Source: Himantopus leucocephalus
Taxonomy: Eukaryota; Chordata; Aves; Charadriiformes; Recurvirostridae
Assembly (NCBI GenBank): GCA_003993805.1
Contig: RSEF01000001.1
Coordinates: 180,396,848-180,460,847, forward strand
Reading direction: 5' to 3'
DNA length: 64,000 bases
Shown here: piece after piece, positions 1-13,545 of the stretch
Layout of the letters: every line of letters begins with the position of its first letter
How positions within the stretch are numbered: the first letter of the stretch is position 1
Made by a program: the position numbers and the translations under genes
Notes under the pieces: model-generated
The model's database searches: none
What the model was told of the DNA's origin: nothing
The model's input: the letters and a program-made list of their open reading frames with translations, nothing else

Positions 1-569
1 CTTCACTGGCCAGCAGGTCAAGGGAGGTGATTCTGCCCCTCTACTCAGCTCTCGTGAGACCCCACCTGGAGTACTGTGTCCAGAACAAGAAAACATGGAC
101 CTGTAAGAGTGGGTCCAGAGGAGGGCCACAAAAATGATCAGAGGAATGGAACACTTCTCCTATGAAGAAAAGCTGAGACAGTTGGGTTTTTCAGCCTGGA
201 GAAAAGAAAGCTCCAGGGAGACCTTCTGTGGCCTTTCAGTACTTAAAGCGGGCCTATAGGAAAGATGGGGACAAACATTTTAGCAGGGCCTGCTGCGATA
301 GGACAAGGGGTAATGGTTTTAAGCTAAAAGAGAGTAGATTCAGACTAGATATAAGGAAGAAATTTTTTACAATGAGGGTGGTGAAACACTGGCGCAGGTT
401 GCCCAGAGCAGTGGTAGATGCCCCATCCCTGGAAACATCAGGGATGGTCAGGTTGGACGGGGCTTTGAGCAACCTGATGTAGGTTAAGATGTCCCTGCTC
501 ATTGCAGAGGGGGGTTGACTAGATGACCCTTAAAGGTCCCTTCTGACCCAGACCATTCTATGATTCTAC
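1..569 (+). mobile_element. CR1 LINE, 5'-truncated 3' end
   Basis: The stretch has the hallmarks of the 3' end of an avian chicken-repeat-1 (CR1) non-LTR retrotransposon: the block announcing a group-average clinical-looking run of 'ctcagctctcgtgagacccc', the 'ttcagcctggagaa' block, the 'ggaagaaattttttac' block, the 'ttgactagatgaccc' block, and a terminal pair of the CR1 octamer (attctatg). It continues beyond the left edge. Short open frames on both strands (for example 228-482 plus and 254-502 minus) are not host genes. The plus-strand frame may be a remnant of the extreme C-terminus of the element's ORF2 or plain untranslated sequence. It is very similar to the inverted copy at 13921-14368, so both belong to one relatively young subfamily. 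Confidence 0.93.
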
Positions 570-3500
570 ACTAGGTAGGCGTGGTCAGGAGATTCCCCTC
601 AAAATAGCACTTCCAACCCAAACTAAACACTAATAAAGTCCTGTCCTTAAACAGCTCCTTCTCCTATCATGATTTTGGTAGCATTTTCTGCTTGTGGTTC
701 CTGGGACACCTTTGTACACTGTATACATCCATTAATCTCCAGAGGTATTTCTATCCTCTAACAGGAGTATTCATTGGTACAGAAAAAAATTAGAGGTCTG
801 GGCCAATGCGGCTATCAGTGACTTTGTATGATATGACTGTAGCTGCCCGAGTCCATTTCCCAAATTACAGATGTACATCAAAGAAGTTATCGTAATTAAC
901 ATTCTTCATGAGAAGTTCAGCACAGTCTCCAGAAAATTAATTGTCAGCGATGTAATACATTAACCAAACATCGTTATGGTGAGATTTTTGCACTGCACTT
1001 GTTCTATAACTGTACTAATGGCTTCTCGTGCCAGGTTTGATTTCTTGCCACCTTTTGCCAGTTCTCTGTATAAAGGACTGTATACATAATTTACCCATTT
1101 CATAGTCACTGTCCTCTCAGCACACTTCATTCATAGCTTCTTTGCATCTTTACATTTGGTGATGTAGTCAATGGAGCACAAAGGGTTAACCAGATTCCAA
1201 AGGATGCTGTTTAACAATGGTTGGCCTTCTGAATCATGGATTAGCAAATAATCATTTGTTCTGATGGTGTAATATTTGTAACTTACAGTAATATTGCTAA
1301 AGGGAGGAGTTCTGTGAAAATTGGTTTGAACTGGTCTCTCTGGTTTATGATCCTTCCTGTTCCCCTGCTCATGCACTGACTTAATCTTACTCAGTAAACA
1401 CATTTGTTTCCTAATTCACCTTCAGACCCTAATTTGCAAACAGCTCAGAGGAATCCTGCTTTCAACCCCAAAAGCATCAAGCAAAAAAAAAAAATGTGTC
1501 TTAGCACTGAAAAGCAAAATAAAGTATCTTAGCGCCGGAAAATTATTTACTTCCAGTCATTGGATTCTAACTCAGCATAAAATTAGCTCCCTGGAGACTG
1601 CTGATAAATACATTCATCTTTTTAAGTTTTCCTTTGGCTAAGAATCTGGAGTATATCAAGGGTTTCTTTTTAAGGCAGTTCCTGCAAGGCAACACTAAAT
1701 GTCACTTATTGTTATTAGAGGTAAAAAAAATAAAATAATTAGATTATATTAATATATTTGCTACCAGAAGCATATAATATTTAAAGCACTTTTACCCATT
1801 TGGGAGAAATTTTTTTTGTAGGTGCTAAAAATTGCTATTTCGTCAGGGCTGGAGACTTTCTCAAGAATACCTTGAACACTTACTGATAAATCCTGAAATG
1901 GAATTCTGTTTTTTTCCCTATTTCCATCCCTTTTCTACTACAGACAAGTGAGTAGGAGTAAGGATTACCTCATAGCCCTGTACTTATTCACCCCAGCAGT
2001 GACCATTGTTGAAAAATCAACAATCGTCATCCGTTGTCACACCACAATGTATACCATAACATGTAAAATAAATGGTTACTTTCAAGTATCATGTGCTAAT
2101 ACAGGGAGTATTTCTGTTAATGAAGACTAATAAATATTTACTTTCTAATGATACCATAGTGTGTCTCTGATTGTGTACAATAAAATAAAACATGTGTGAA
2201 AGACTGGATGCATTCAAGATGAAAAATCATGCCTAGACCATGGAGCGAACAGGAAGAAGGAGGCCATTATTCTGCATGATGGACTGTGATTGTGGATTTG
2301 ACAGTTGCAGGATGGAGATTCCTGCCAAATGCCAAGCCACCTCCTCTGCATGCGGCTGCAATGTTTCTCAACTTACAAACCGCCTTGATTACATAGTCCT
2401 GAGCACAGTCCACTGCTGACTCGAATCTGTTATCTGTAATAGAACCACCATATCTCCTCTTAACATCACATGAGAGATTTCTTGCTGTTCAGATAAAGTG
2501 GACTTTTACAAGAAATTCAGTGGTATCACTAGCAGCCTCTTGCCAACAAGAAGCAGCAGAGATGCTTTTTTACTGAGAATCACTGTTTATAAATTGTTTT
2601 TGTGGCTGAACATTGGAGATTACGTGTACTATTCAATAGAAGGGCAAGTTAACTCAAAAACCAAATGCAGTGAGCATACATATAGGATTATGTGAGAATG
2701 TTCCCAAACTGTGAAATAACTCAAATAGATTGGCATGCACTGATGCATAGGTCAATCAAGTCACAGCATGCTTTTGTTTAGTTTAGAACTATCACAAGTA
2801 GTAGATACTCTGCAAACAATCATAACACTTTTAGTTGCACACTGCATAGTCAAACAATATCATAAATGGATTTTTTGTGTGTGTTCTTCAGCTCATATTC
2901 TATTCAAAACAATGTAAGTTTTTTTCTGTTTTGATTTTTTTTTTTAGGTTGAATAAGTTTCTAGTGATTTTCTTACTGTTGTTAGAAAACGCTTTGGTAA
3001 ACAGCCATACTTATTATCCATTTAGAATATGTTGACCTAGAACTTTTCTAAAGAGTATTCATCATATCCTTAAGCACTTAGCTTACTTCTGCATCTTAAA
3101 GACAAATGATTTGGGTAGTATCCAGCAGTTTAGTGGTAATGCAGTCCATTGACCCACTACGAACAAAGACCACTGGAATTTCTTATTACTTTCCAACCCT
3201 CCACTCAATCTTAAAGATGAGAATTGATGGCTGAATGGCTCTCTTGTTGCTGGGACAGAAAGGCTGGTTAAAACTGCGAACACAGTTTGTGTTAAATATC
3301 ATTTCAAAATTTGTTTTGATGCTGAGTCACAACTAAACCAAACAATTTAAAAATTGCCACAGAATAAAAATTTTTACATTTTTATTTTAAAAATTTACTT
3401 GGAGGGGAATTCTGATGTCAATCCAACTCAAAATTTCTCATTGTTAGTAATATCGTTTATATAACTACAGTTACAGATATTTACTTAATTTTATGGCTTG

Positions 3501-5039
3501 ATTGTGGAAGTCCCTAATAAAACACATGCCATAACATATTAGTTGAAACAGGATTGCAGGATAATGGAAAGATACAGTAAACAGCTGGCTTCTCTAATTA
3601 GTATGTCGAATGTTTACGTGCTCCTCTTGTTAAGTACCAAACTGTTTCATCAGAACAAAAACACGAGATACTTTGATCTGGAAAATAAGGTAAGATGTTT
3701 CAATGATACACTGCAGCCACAATTCATCCTACCTAACGTTAATCACCTACATGAGGCATGTAAATTAGGGGGTTAGTCACCTTAGACTCCCTCTAATGTC
3801 GCAGGAGGAAGACGGGCACTTTCTCAGGGTGGCAGGGAGACTTGGTGGCTCCACAAGAGCAGAGGGAGCCGCAGTGGCTGGGCTATAACACCAGTGCCTC
3901 ACCAGTGCAGCTGAAGCTGAAGGGACCAAGTGCAGGCTCAGGCACTACCTCATACCTCCTGGTTTCCAAAACAAATCAACAAAATAGTGTAATTGTTCCT
4001 ACTTTGTCATTTGGTTTGGAAAGGGGTTTTGTTTTGGTAGGAAACATAAGAAAAATCTTTCTGATCCTTCAAAATCTTTTATGTCATTAGAGAGGAAAGG
4101 CCGTTTGTTCTGAATCATCCCACCAGCTTCAGCTGTGGTCACTGCAAAGGAGCTGTATTACCAATTCATACAGGAAAAAGTGTGCTTTTATTCTTCAGCA
4201 AAATTCATTTATGACTTCAGAAATAGCCTTTAATAGGATCTGGAAAGAAGCCAAGTCAACTTGCCCTTTGGCCTACAGGCAGGTGAAGTGATGATTTTGA
4301 GGGACAAAATGGGGAGATTAGAAGGACACCTAAACTACAAGATGAATTCAGCAAGCGGCATATAAATCCCTTGGGTGGTCTTTGTATTCTCTGAATTATA
4401 TTGTTATAGAAATGTGAACGCAGAATACATTATTGCAAGCCTATGGGAACATCATCATCATGGGCTAACGCAGACATACGTATCTGTCATCTTGAGCAAA
4501 AATAAAGGGAAATGGAATGAGGCTGGTGTAGTGTAAGGTGTCAAAGGTAAGGATGCCTCTATGACTAAAAGCTTTCTAGATTCCTAGAACCAGGGCCCAT
4601 GAGAAACCCTGTGGGAAGGGAGGTCTGGAGGTCACCTACAGCAACTCCCAGCTCAAAGGGGAACTATCACAAATACTAAATCAGCTGAGCCGGGGCTTTT
4701 TCCAGCTGAGTGTTGGAGTCCTCCACGGATGGAGATGCCACAACTGCTCTAGTTTTTGTACTGGAACAAATCACACAGAGACATAAAAGGTTACCCACAT
4801 GATCACTACCTTCAAACAGCTCTGTCCTTTCAAAATCCTACAAATTTGTCCTTTCAAATTCCTACATCCTGCTGATGCAGGATGTAGGAAGAGGTTGTTG
4901 TCCTTTGTATGCATTGCTGCTCCCATGCAGGAATTTTGAGGACCCTGGAGGTGGAAGCAGTAAGGAGGGGAAGATGAGAGACTGCCTCCATTCCCCTAGT
5001 TCCACTCAGACTGATCTCAGAGCCTCTTTTCCTCCAAAG
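570..5039. other. Intergenic, no gene seen
   Basis: AT-rich single-copy-looking DNA downstream of KLF5. All open frames are below 100 codons, without family resemblance, codon continuity or splice context. Only short A and T runs stand out (for example around 1483 and 2935). No CpG cluster was noticed. Confidence 0.6.
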
Positions 5040-5590
5040 CATTTGGCTTCTAGTCACTGTATTTCCTCAGAGGCCTCCACCAACTCCTAATACATCTGGT
5101 GTCCTTTTCCTGAGGTGAAATTTCCTCCCTTGGCACACTTCTCAGATCTTACACTTTACCCTCTTAAGTGTCGACTATGTCCTGACTTCTCCTAACCCTC
5201 CCTCCATTCTTCCACAAAAAAACCCTCTCACTTGTATTTCCCACATACCCTTTCTCATCCTTCCAGACTAACCCCCAAATTCCCAGCAACTTAAAGCCCC
5301 AGTTTTTCTTGTCCATCCAACTCGACCTCTCACCCGTTGTCTCTCACCTGAACTCCTTTGCTCCAAGCTTCCCAGCTCCTGCAAGCCCTTCCTTTCCCTG
5401 CAAGAACGTGACCTTCCTGTGTTGTTGCCATATTCTGCTGTCACCATCACTTCAGAGGCAGAGCTTCCACTGGATAACAAAAACCCAGGGCATTCTCTGC
5501 CTAACCCTTCCTGCTTCCTGCATTTCCCTAGGGTTTCCTCTGCTTTGGCAGGGATCTGAAGACCTCACACTCCCCACCAAGAATCCACTT
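5040..5590. other. Pyrimidine-rich block on the plus strand
   Basis: About 500 bases rich in short C and T runs on the plus strand. They leave a 114-codon open frame (5309-5653) whose Ser/Pro/Leu-rich translation is what biased composition alone would produce. No recognised repeat. It resembles in composition the minus-strand pyrimidine blocks at 34530-35400 and 36600-36830, so an old repeat family is possible but not demonstrated. Confidence 0.4.
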
Positions 5591-8259
5591 CAGTGTTTGC
5601 TTAGAAGAAAAAAGAAGTACATCCATGAAAAAGAGAAAAGGCAGAAGCCATAGACATGGTAGAATAGAACCTTCTTGCCATTGTGAATGATTTGAAACAG
5701 ATCAAATACAACAGAGGTTACGTGAGAAATATAGGGGTCCAGAAAGACAAGTGGACCTAGAAAGAGCAAAATTATATCATTAAATGAAAGAACTACTGGG
5801 CTGCTGGGTAACATGAAAAGGAACTTGAACTGGTATTATTAAGTCTTATCAAGGATAACAAAAACTAAGGACAGTTGTAGCCCGTGTGACCGGCCATTCA
5901 AGTGGAAACGAGAACCTATGTATGAGACTTTATGCACACAGCATAGTGAAGGTTAGGTGCCCCAAGACAGGATTCAAATCTACGTTTTCACTATACTGAA
6001 CATTCAGGCACTTTCAGATACTTTACAGCAAATACAAAGGTCAAGGCATGTCTTACTTCGCATTTATACACCAGAACCTGTATGTAGGTGCCTACATCTC
6101 CTCTTTCCAAAAGCACACTTCTGAAGTGTGCTGGTGATGGGAATGTTGCTGCCTATTTAGCACAAGTAAAGCTTGTGAGAACAAAATGGGAGATCAGGAG
6201 TTAATTTCTTCCAGTCTTTCAAGTGTCAAATCTCCTACATGTCTGAGTTGAATTGGAATGGTGTTGACCAGAAAGCATATGAACGGGCCTCAAAGAAGGG
6301 AGGTCTGCCCAAACCTACTTTGTGCAGGCTATAGAATAATGTATCTCTGTGGAGGTGTCTGTCAGCGGCTTTTGAATTTNCAGCAGCTTTTGAATTTTCT
6401 GCTATACAGTAAAACAATTTCAAGAGGAAGAGTAGAGACTATGCATGAAACCCCATCTCTTCCCCTCTAAACAACGTCACCCCTGGAGAGGACATTTTCC
6501 TTGGAGAAAAGTTAGTTTCAACCTCTTCAGACAGAGCAAAGTGTTGAATCTGAGTCTAACTTCCTAAGTGAATGGCTTAACCACAGAGTATTGTATGAAC
6601 GGTGGGTGGCAGATCCTCCTCCACTGTCTGTTCTAAAAAAGCACCCACAAAGCATTTTCCAAGGAGCCTTCTGGGTGTGCGTTTGGTGTTTTTTGAGAAT
6701 GTCTGCAGGTCTGAGCCCCCCCAGGAGACTTCAGCAGAAGAATGCCTAGCTGCTTAGGTGGGAGATAGCTATCAGGCTGCTTAAACTGTTCTGGTCATGT
6801 GCCAAAGCAGAGCTCTGGACACCCAGAAGAGCTGAAGCTCAGACAGGCAGGTGCCTTCAGCAAGATTCAAATAAAGCACCTAAACACTTATGGTGCAACC
6901 AAGGAGGATTTCATCAAAGTAAGAGAAAAGTGATTTTCCCAATAACTTTTGCCCCACTAAAGTACTAAAAATTTCCATTACAAAATTTACTTTGATGGTT
7001 AAAATTACACCACTGACACCTTGACTGAACTAAATATGTAGACTGCCATTTCCCCGAGTGCATTTGGATTTACAAAGTAGGTATTCCATTGCCTAAGGCC
7101 CCCAAGGATCCCAATCTTCTAGGCATGCTTAGATCATGTCTAATGCATATCAACAGCACTGGGTTCAGCACAGGGCAGAGCTGCCAGGGTCACTTTAATT
7201 CAAAAACAGTGGTGTAGGAGAAGTAGTAGTGGTGGTGGTATCCACTTTTTGCATACTAGCCTACAGGATCAACAGCCTACACAGCCATGGATGACCCATG
7301 TTCATTGAATTCTGGCATCAGACTACAAGCACGAGAGCAGATAAATCCTTCCCGGTGAAGCCATGGTGTTATCTGGCAAGACTTTTATAATAAGGTAATT
7401 ATTGGGTTTTTTCATGTTATTCCTAATGAAGTATATTTTGAAGAACTTACGGAAGTTTTTCCTGTCCCAGCTGGTGTCCTGTATGGATCAGTTTGGTCCA
7501 AAGTTAGGTTAATTTACCTTTTCTGTCCAATAAGCTTCTCTGCTCTGTAAAAGAATAACTCAGTCTAATGTCTCATATTCCAAACGGATGGGGACTGCAC
7601 CACAGCCACCTACCCACGTCTGTGACTGGGATGAATTTAGCCCACTTCCACTGAAAAGGGCAAACAGTGACAGCAACTGTCTGTTGGGACAAGATGATAA
7701 CGACGTGTGAATAACAAGACTCCCTTTCACGTAGATATTATGCAGATTATTCTTATTTGGTAGCACCCGGAGTTACTGAGAAACTTAAACACATGCTGTT
7801 TGGTTAAGTAAACTATGAAAGAATATGGGAACCCAAAGGCACCATAAAAAAAAAAAAAAGAAGCCCAACCTCATTACCAGATTGCATTCAAAATTCTGCA
7901 AAGCCGGTGAATGTAGGCTGGAGAAAACAAAAGCCAGCAATGCTATCTATGACACAAGAAGAAAAATAGGAAACTCAGCACAGGGTTTAAAGATGTCTGC
8001 GGAGGTGGGTGAGTCACTGTTGCTCACACTTTGAAGTGAGTGAGACAAGCCTGTGCGTCATATATTATTTCCTCTTAATCTGCAGAGAACAGGCCATCCC
8101 AAGCCATTGATGGAAGCCAAACACTTTGAGCACAAATGAAACGTGACTGGACATGGGTTTCTCTTAGTCAAGCATCCTGGGAGCCTAGAACCACAAGTCA
8201 GACTCTGTCAGCAGTTGAAATACCTTTGGTTTACAGGTTAACAACCTGATGATAAAAAT
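5591..8259. other. Intergenic, no gene seen
   Basis: No supportable gene. Contains a single N at 6380 flanked by a 17-base near-duplicate (6363-6379 and 6381-6397) and an A run near 7846-7859. Several phrases resemble heavily decayed archosaur interspersed repeats but cannot be classified by eye. Confidence 0.5.
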
Positions 8260-8540
8260 GAACTGTGGCTGAAACTAAGCCTACGTGGGCCTAACGTAAT
8301 TAGGAGCCAAGTTTCATACCGCTATAGGGCTGATACTACACCCACTGAAGTCAATGATAATCTTTCCATGAATAACAGAGCCACGTCCTTTCATCTCTCA
8401 ATGCCCGTACTTATAAAACGGGGATAACGGTACTTTCTTTCTCCTATGTTTGCAACCTCATAAACATTTTGCAGCAAGGACTGTCTCTTTCTAGGCACTC
8501 TATGTGGCATTTAACACCTCTGAATTCCTCTCTTGTTTGG
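8260..8540 (+). repeat. Possible ancient amniote LINE/SINE tail
   Basis: The succession 'cccactgaagtcaatg', then 'aaaacggggataa', then 'gcaaggactgtctctttct' follows the order of phrases common in old, CORE-SINE or L3/CR1-like repeat tails of birds, crocodilians and turtles. The copy is strongly decayed, so boundaries are approximate and the family name is not assigned. Confidence 0.35.
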
Positions 8541-9200
8541 AATTTGAAGCTAGAAAAAAAACATTAGGACTGGCATGACATTTTCAGCAGACATGATGTT
8601 TGTGATATATAGAGTACCACAGATGTGTAGATCTGAAGACGTAAGTCTATGGCTACCACTAGAAACTCTGTAAGTGCATGTGACTGGCAGTTTTTGAAAC
8701 CCCTGCCTAAAAACTCTGGTATTTGTATTTTTTCTTCTTTGAAGTACTACAGTAGTATAAAGCTTGTGAAGACAGCATAGCTGTTGAATATCTAAGAATT
8801 TCGTAGGAGTCTACTGGCACAAGGCTGACTCTGTCACTGAAGATAACTGCTAAGTCGAATATGTTAGATTTTTATGCTTCTTTTATTCATACACTGCTGC
8901 TTAGTGTATAGCTCAACATATTACATTAAGAACAGTCTCTAGCACATACAGGTCATATGGCAAAAGAAAGATTTCCATGATCTATATTGTATTGAACTGT
9001 AATGACAATTCAGATGGACCCTTCATTCCATCTTTAAGATACTTATAGGAACATATGCTTGGTTTGGTTTTTTTCCCTTTCTGGGAAGCAACTATACTTT
9101 GCATGGACTGTTATTATTCACTGGTTTGGAAGAGATGCTGAAAGACTTGCTAGTTTACATCCTCTGGTCTTGGGTCTTCTTTTTTCTTTTTTTTTTCTTT
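8541..9200. other. Intergenic, no gene seen
   Basis: AT-rich, no supportable gene or recognised repeat. A pyrimidine tract (9175-9200) leads into the AT palindrome that follows. Confidence 0.5.
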
Positions 9201-9216
9201 TCAAGTAAATATATAT

Positions 9217-9270
9217 TTCAAGTAAATATATATATTTTATATATATATATTTTATATATATTTACTTGAA
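9217..9270. repeat. AT-rich inverted repeat
   Basis: Arms of about 18 bases (beginning ttcaagtaaatatatat and ending with its reverse complement at 9253-9270) flank a short TA-rich centre. The left arm is also directly repeated just upstream (from about 9201). It could extrude as a cruciform, or be an expanded microsatellite captured by a small palindromic element. Confidence 0.7.
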
Positions 9271-9516
9271 CATGATGTGCTGGAAAAGCATTTTATTACA
9301 GTTTTTTACCAAAGTCCCACACCATCAAATACCATGCAAACATATACACTACATGAAAGGATGTTAATCTTTATTTGGGCTGAAGTAGACAGAGTAAAGC
9401 CCTTTCTAGGGTCTAAGACCCTTATTAATGAATATGATCAAGTAAAATGGTGGTAACACTCAAGAGGAATCTTTCCTCAAGTGTCCTCAGTTAGACCTCC
9501 AGATCCTGTCAAAATA

Positions 9517-9724
9517 CTGCCATGTTACAGCATACCTGAAAGGTCAAAATTTCAGGAGAAAAGCCAGCGGTAACGGCCCGTGAGTCCTTCGTAGTTTGCA
9601 GATTCCCTTCCGTCTTGAANGCTGCCATGTTACAGCATACCTAAAAGGTCAAAATTTCAGGAGAAAAGCCAGCGGTAACAGCCCGTGAGTCCTTCGTAGT
9701 TTGCAGATTCCCTTCCGTCTTGAA
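9517..9724 (+). repeat. 103-base near-identical direct duplication around a single N
   Basis: 9517-9619 and 9622-9724 are the same sequence with two visible mismatches, separated only by the N at 9620 and one base. A one-base gap exactly between copies points to two overlapping contig ends or haplotypes left unmerged, rather than a biological tandem repeat. Confidence 0.85.
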
Positions 9725-12700
9725 AAGCTGGTGTCTGCCCCAGTGGAACTGCCCATTTTAAGGCTAGAAAAATCTCTCAAAATTATAGACTCTTTCAAAG
9801 CTTTTGTAAGCCAAATACTTTGTTGTTGCTCTTGGAAGAAAACAAATCCTTGGGCAACTGAGCATAGAAAATAGGGCTGAACAACCTGTTTAGAAATCCC
9901 AACCTGCCTAAACACAGCAAGTTTCAGCTTGATGAAGACTGATTGTGCTGAAGATGGCCTGAAGCCCACATAATGCAGCTAACTTCCGTGTTAGTTAGTA
10001 GGGAGCTTCAGTGAGCTGGGGGAGACACTTTCATTTAAAGACAAGGCTCCGGTCAACTATTGGAATTGGATTTAGTTTTGCTCACAAAATCTAAATAAGA
10101 AAAACAAAAAAATATGTATTGAAATAACCTGGGTGGCATTTTTTCAGTATTATAGACATCATAATCTCTGAGATGCTTGTCAGGGTTTTATGGATGTCCA
10201 TATCTTCCACCGCTTATTCAGAAAGCTCTCAGATGTGGAAAATTTCCTTGAATGTCTCATAGTGACAGTGGAAAAATGTAGAAGAAAGGAGCAAAGGGGA
10301 CTGATTGACTACAGTGGTTTATTCCAAAACAACACACAGATGTAATACTGCTGGAATCAGTTGAGTCATATGAACATAAAATTGGGTCAAAGAGGTAGTA
10401 GATTTGGTTCAAAACATCTATTAGTGTTTTGAGGAAGGGGATGCTGCCTCCTACTACTTCAAAATAGCGTGAAAAGTCTTTTATGTAAAACAGTAGTGGC
10501 TGCCAATAATTCACCAGGCTGATTGAAAACACTTTCACATGACTGCAGGTAACCATATGTTATAAACTAGCTGAGACCTGGGAAAACACTCTAGGCAGTG
10601 GTAGGCAGACAGGTAAACTTAGCCTCATGCTTTTCCTTTAGAAGTTCCAGTACGTACTGCCGCAACCAGTTTTTGTTTTGGTTTTTTTCCCAGAGAGCCA
10701 GTCTGTAACCACAGACGAATGTTTTTCTCTGTTGAAACTCATCCTTATGGCACGACAGCCTGGCTAATTCTTGGTTATACTGCGTACGTAATAAGACTGC
10801 TTAAACATAAAAAGGATGAAAGACCAAAGTGGGAGAAATTTTCCCTCAATTTTATTTTCCAGAAAAGCAAAATCTGGCATACTCAGATCTTTTTGTTGGT
10901 TCCCAGTGCTCAAACAGTGGAATTGAACAGCAGCCACTGATGCCAGTTAGGTTTCTAAATTTATTTAAGAAATTGTTTTCTTACACTTCTCCTTTGTAAT
11001 TTTATTCCTACATATTCTTTCTCTCCTACTCTGGATTGAACTAATTCTGTTCAATAGACCACGATATGCAGACCCTGTCTTCTAGTTTCTGTTGTCTAGA
11101 ATCTGTCATCTAGTTTCTGTTTTGTTCACCTTTTGTAACTAACCTTGTAAATCATCCCTTATCTCACTTGTGTAATTGTGCCAATAAAAATTTCAATAAA
11201 ATGACATTAAGAAGCCTTAAGTTCATGTTCTATGACTGCGTCAAAATACTCTAATTAACAATTTGAGGTAAAAAATAATTTGGTTCTTTGTTGCTTGCCC
11301 TAAAAAATAATCCTTGACATCTGAAAGTCAAACTGCTCTTTCTCCATACATTTAAACAGCTATAAAAATTTAGCTATGGAAATCTGGGCCCCAGTTCAGT
11401 AAAGGACAACTATTTGCTTAATAATGGATGAGATGAGGCTGATCCAGCTCACTTTTCCACGTATGGGCTGTGCAAGGCCAGCCAGACCTAGGGAAGTAAG
11501 AAAATTATTTTCATAAGCAGCACAGGTGGGCACAACCAAAGAAAAACATATTCACTTCATATTTATGTGTATTTTTGCTCCCACTTTCCATTTGATCAGG
11601 GATCCTCTGCTCTACGCAGGTGCTCACCACAGCCCAGACCAGGGTTGGAGCTGCCATTATGGACTGAGTTGGGTATCACTGTTGGGATCATGCTCACACA
11701 GAGCTGTTGCTCAGCTACACAGCTGCACCGAAGGAGCTAATACTCTCTTGTTTAGTCGTACTCCAACTGTCTTTACTCATGGTGAGTAATTCTTTTGAAG
11801 TCAGTGTGTCTACGCAAGTGAGTAATGGCCTCAGGATCCGGCCCTTCAACAGTGTATGACGTGTTATGTTTCAAATGCTTCTGCACTGTTGTTTTTAATA
11901 CTGCATTGCAATTTACCTTCTGGAATTATCTTCTGAATAGCTTCTTTCCATGGATTCCATTATGTATATTCTTTTATTTATTACGTTTTCACTTTGATCT
12001 GCATGCCAATCAAGATAAGCTCAATAAAGATAGAATTTTAATGAACAGAAGGAACTATGTGTAGCTGCAACAGCCAGTTTTACTAGTTTTATGGGTGTGT
12101 GCATTTATTTTTACTTGTGTAATATCCAGATTGTAAGGTTGCAGTGTGTGAAGCACTTCATATTCATTTGGTTGCTGTGAAGAATGAGATATCTCTATTA
12201 TTTTCATGACTATCATAAGTACCTAATTTTATCTGTGTGATATTTTTTGTTTGATTATACAGAAATAAAGGAGACACTGTTAAGAAAACCAAATACTACA
12301 TAGAATCATGACAAAGATGAACATCTTCCAGAGAGGGCAGCTAGAAGTCTTTAAGAACAGGGACAGCTAATAGTGAAATGTCTACCACCTGGCTCCAGAT
12401 AGGTTATAGATGGATGTTTCTAAGGTCAGAGTCAAAAAACTTAAACCTGTTAAAACCCTTTGTCTGGAGAAGAAAGGGTGGGAGACAAGCAGCAGTTGCT
12501 GGGTATCTTTTTCTTCTAGTAGGAAAGAAGTGGACAGGACTGAGGGGAACATGCAGAAAACACACAAGGGAGGACTAAGGCTTAGATGGAGACATGCAAG
12601 CTTTTTGACATCTTTATTTACTGTTAAATATTTTTTAGTAAGTAATACATGGATTACCTAAATAAAGCATTTAACACAAGCTCATGGTTTCTGTACATGT

Positions 12701-13212
12701 GTCAAACCCAATTAGGTTATGATCAGGAGATAGAGGTAGCTTTCCGCAGTCCAAGGTCCAGCCATATGTTTGTTAGGGGGACAGTTTCTATCACAATAGA
12801 CAGGAGGCAGGAAAAAAGAACAGGTTCCAACTGTGAGAGAGGGTTTAAAAAAAAAGGGGGGAAAGAGGAGAGGTCTGTGGTAGAAAAAGTCTTGCAAAAG
12901 GATCCAAAACACAGCTTGCCCTGCAACAATGGAAGGCGCTTTAACAGATGACAACCACCAGAGCTGTGTAGGTACGTGAAATTAGTAAAAATGTAAGGGT
13001 TAAACTTCATTGTCTGTAACGTAACATCATTAAAGAAAGTGATCATTGCTTCATAATCAAAGTGGTTGTTACCAGAGAGATGATGTTTTGACTACAGTCA
13101 AGCATGCACTTTGTTTTAATTTTTCCGGCAACATTAAATTATTCATTTGTGGGTGTTTGGACTGTGGCACAACATGGACAGCATATTGGACCTATTTCAC
13201 AATATGTCGATT
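9725..13212. other. Intergenic, no gene seen
   Basis: No coding gene supported. Two overlapping-range plus-strand AATAAA motifs (11183-11188, 11195-11200) follow a pyrimidine-rich stretch with a short internal repeat (11081-11121). This could be the 3' end of an unknown transcript or retroelement, but no upstream body was recognised. A purine-rich tract lies at 12788-12900. Confidence 0.5.
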
Positions 13213-13545
13213 CCAGCAATGAAGTTGATACCAGCTGCCTGTCCAAGGTGCACATTGCAATGCAAAGTAGATTTCTGTACAGCTTTGCCATTACTAACAG
13301 AATTGTGCACTTGCATAGAGTGTGAACTGCTGAAGGACATAGGGAAGTTGTGTCTTCCCCCTTTTGGAGGTACCTTGCACTACTGTTGGTGGAGTGCTCT
13401 GGATGGAGCCCCAGGGACTGGCTTCAGCCTCCATTCATGGGGTGCACTCACGTGTGTGCTGCACAATTCCAAGAACAGACATAAGGTAAATTTGCACCTA
13501 GACAATCACTTCTCCAGAGCACTAAGTTGCTAATATAGATGCACT
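13213..13545 (+). repeat. Unrecognised interspersed element, copy A
   Basis: Aligns end to end with 22415-22745 at roughly three quarters identity by eye. It includes a nearly unchanged core (ctttcccccttttggaggtacc-like, near 13352-13376) and a shared end 'agagcactaag'. An open frame (13147-13533) runs through it, and the corresponding frame is open in copy B with the same stop position. Relative to B it has a 45-base and a 3-base insertion, both multiples of three. The frame is rich in Cys. I do not recognise the family. It may be an old transposable element or paralogous exapted sequence; no function is claimed. Confidence 0.6.

Noticed and set aside
228..502. Open frames on both strands
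   Set aside because: They are inside a CR1 element and recur in the copy at 14036-14281.
6235..6423. Repeated-peptide ORF (a seven-residue unit twice)
   Set aside because: Created by the artefactual duplication around the N at 6380.
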